Origin: Clostridiales bacterium
GTDB taxonomy: Bacteria > Bacillota > Clostridia > Lachnospirales > Lachnospiraceae
Direction: 5' to 3'
Assembly (NCBI GenBank): GCA_021204045.1
Contig: JAJQAA010000064.1
Coordinates: 1-51,942, forward strand
DNA: 51,942 nucleotides
Positions 51,699 to 51,942 of the stretch are shown in pieces; positions within the stretch are counted from its first letter, which is position 1, and each line of letters begins with the position of its first letter. Below the pieces are notes generated by a model. That model did no database searches and was not told the origin of the DNA. It saw only the letters and a list, made by a program, of their open reading frames with translations. Made by a program: the position numbers and the translations under genes.

Positions 51699-51942
51699 TC
51701 AAGCCGTTATACTGTATCCAGATTGTTCGAGTATGTCTAAAGCCTTTTGATAGTTTTCTTCTTTTAGCAGAACATAATCAGTATTGTAGGTTGACACCGC
51801 AAAAATTGAAATACCTTCTTTCGCCAGTATCGTGGAAATCTTCGACAATATACCAATCAGTGAAAAATCCAGAACTCCTTGAATACGAAAACCTTTCCAG
51901 CCATCATCACGTTCAATAACATTTGACGGAACATCTGCTGTG
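51699..51942 (-). CDS. ACT-domain protein, 5' part outside the window (partial, about 81 codons)
   Basis: The reading frame enters from the right edge and ends at TGA 51699-51701. The visible part has R-D-D-G-W-K-G-F-R-I-Q-G, then V-L-D-F-S-L-I-G-I-L-S-K-I-S-T-I-L-A-K-E-G and I-S-I-F-A-V-S-T-Y-N-T-D-Y-V-L. This is the layout of small stand-alone ACT-domain proteins of Firmicutes, which bind amino acids. The function is unknown, and it may mark the right border of the accessory block. The hicAB promoter lies 60 bp downstream. Confidence 0.82.
   Translation of the reverse strand, partial: TADVPSNVIERDDGWKGFRIQGVLDFSLIGILSKISTILAKEGISIFAVSTYNTDYVLLKEENYQKALDILEQSGYSITA

Noticed and set aside
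1-51942. CRISPR arrays, insertion sequences, complete integrases, rRNA genes or a replication origin
   Set aside because: No regularly spaced direct repeats with unique spacers, transposase or full recombinase motifs, rRNA strings or DnaA-box clusters were seen on either strand.

Overview
The window looks like a chromosomal segment of an anaerobic Firmicute of the Clostridia, most likely a gut Lachnospiraceae relative. This rests on gene content rather than one marker: a fused 1465-residue two-domain acyl-CoA dehydratase activase, a feoA-feoA-feoB operon with a Cys-rich FeoB-associated peptide, an FMN riboswitch with an intrinsic terminator in front of ribU, CIRCE control of htpG, a greA-lysS pair, strong Shine-Dalgarno sequences (GGAGG) and Ser-Asn-Ala-rich linkers in surface proteins. 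The species cannot be named from sequence alone.

Layout. 1-18.3 kb (minus strand): a three-gene surface-protein operon read from a promoter near 18.34 kb through a long, hairpin-rich leader. It encodes a small secreted DUF6273-like protein, a roughly 1218-residue secreted GLUG/beta-helix protein with C-terminal cell-wall-binding-like repeats, and a giant 4363-residue protein with at least ten SpaA/Cna_B-type domains and an LPRTG sortase signal. 18.4-28.4 kb: metabolic and housekeeping genes (EamA transporter, giant CoA-dehydratase activase, ketopantoate-reductase-like and FAH-family enzymes, duplicated CmpB-type membrane protein, YfbR-like 5'-nucleotidase, PNPOx-like flavoprotein). 28.5-32.3 kb: FMN-riboswitch ribU, then fumC and malic enzyme, which together interconvert fumarate, malate and pyruvate. 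32.4-34.7 kb: htpG under CIRCE, and tRNA-Arg(CCG). 34.8-38.6 kb: iron-uptake operon feoA-feoA-feoB-Cys-rich peptide-HMA protein, with two DtxR-family-like operators over the promoter. 38.7-43.9 kb: map, degV-family gene, an orphan ABC permease, greA-lysS.

43.99-51.94 kb is different: every gene is on the minus strand, it is visibly more A+T-rich, and it is a run of accessory genes: HicA/HicB toxin-antitoxin (hicA with an in-frame stop near its 5' end), two unrecognised genes, a PIN-like protein, an XRE regulator, a NUDIX hydrolase, an MBL-fold hydrolase and an SF1 helicase with a C-terminal nuclease-like domain. An ACT-domain gene runs off the right edge. This block is the best candidate for an undescribed defence or stress cassette. 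The surface operon with its structured leader is the other part worth attention.

A recurring oddity is short tandem repeats between genes, often starting at a stop codon (periods 51-52, 17, 17, 42, 11 and 11 bp). Many promoters in the window are close to consensus, so transcription units can be read with fair confidence.
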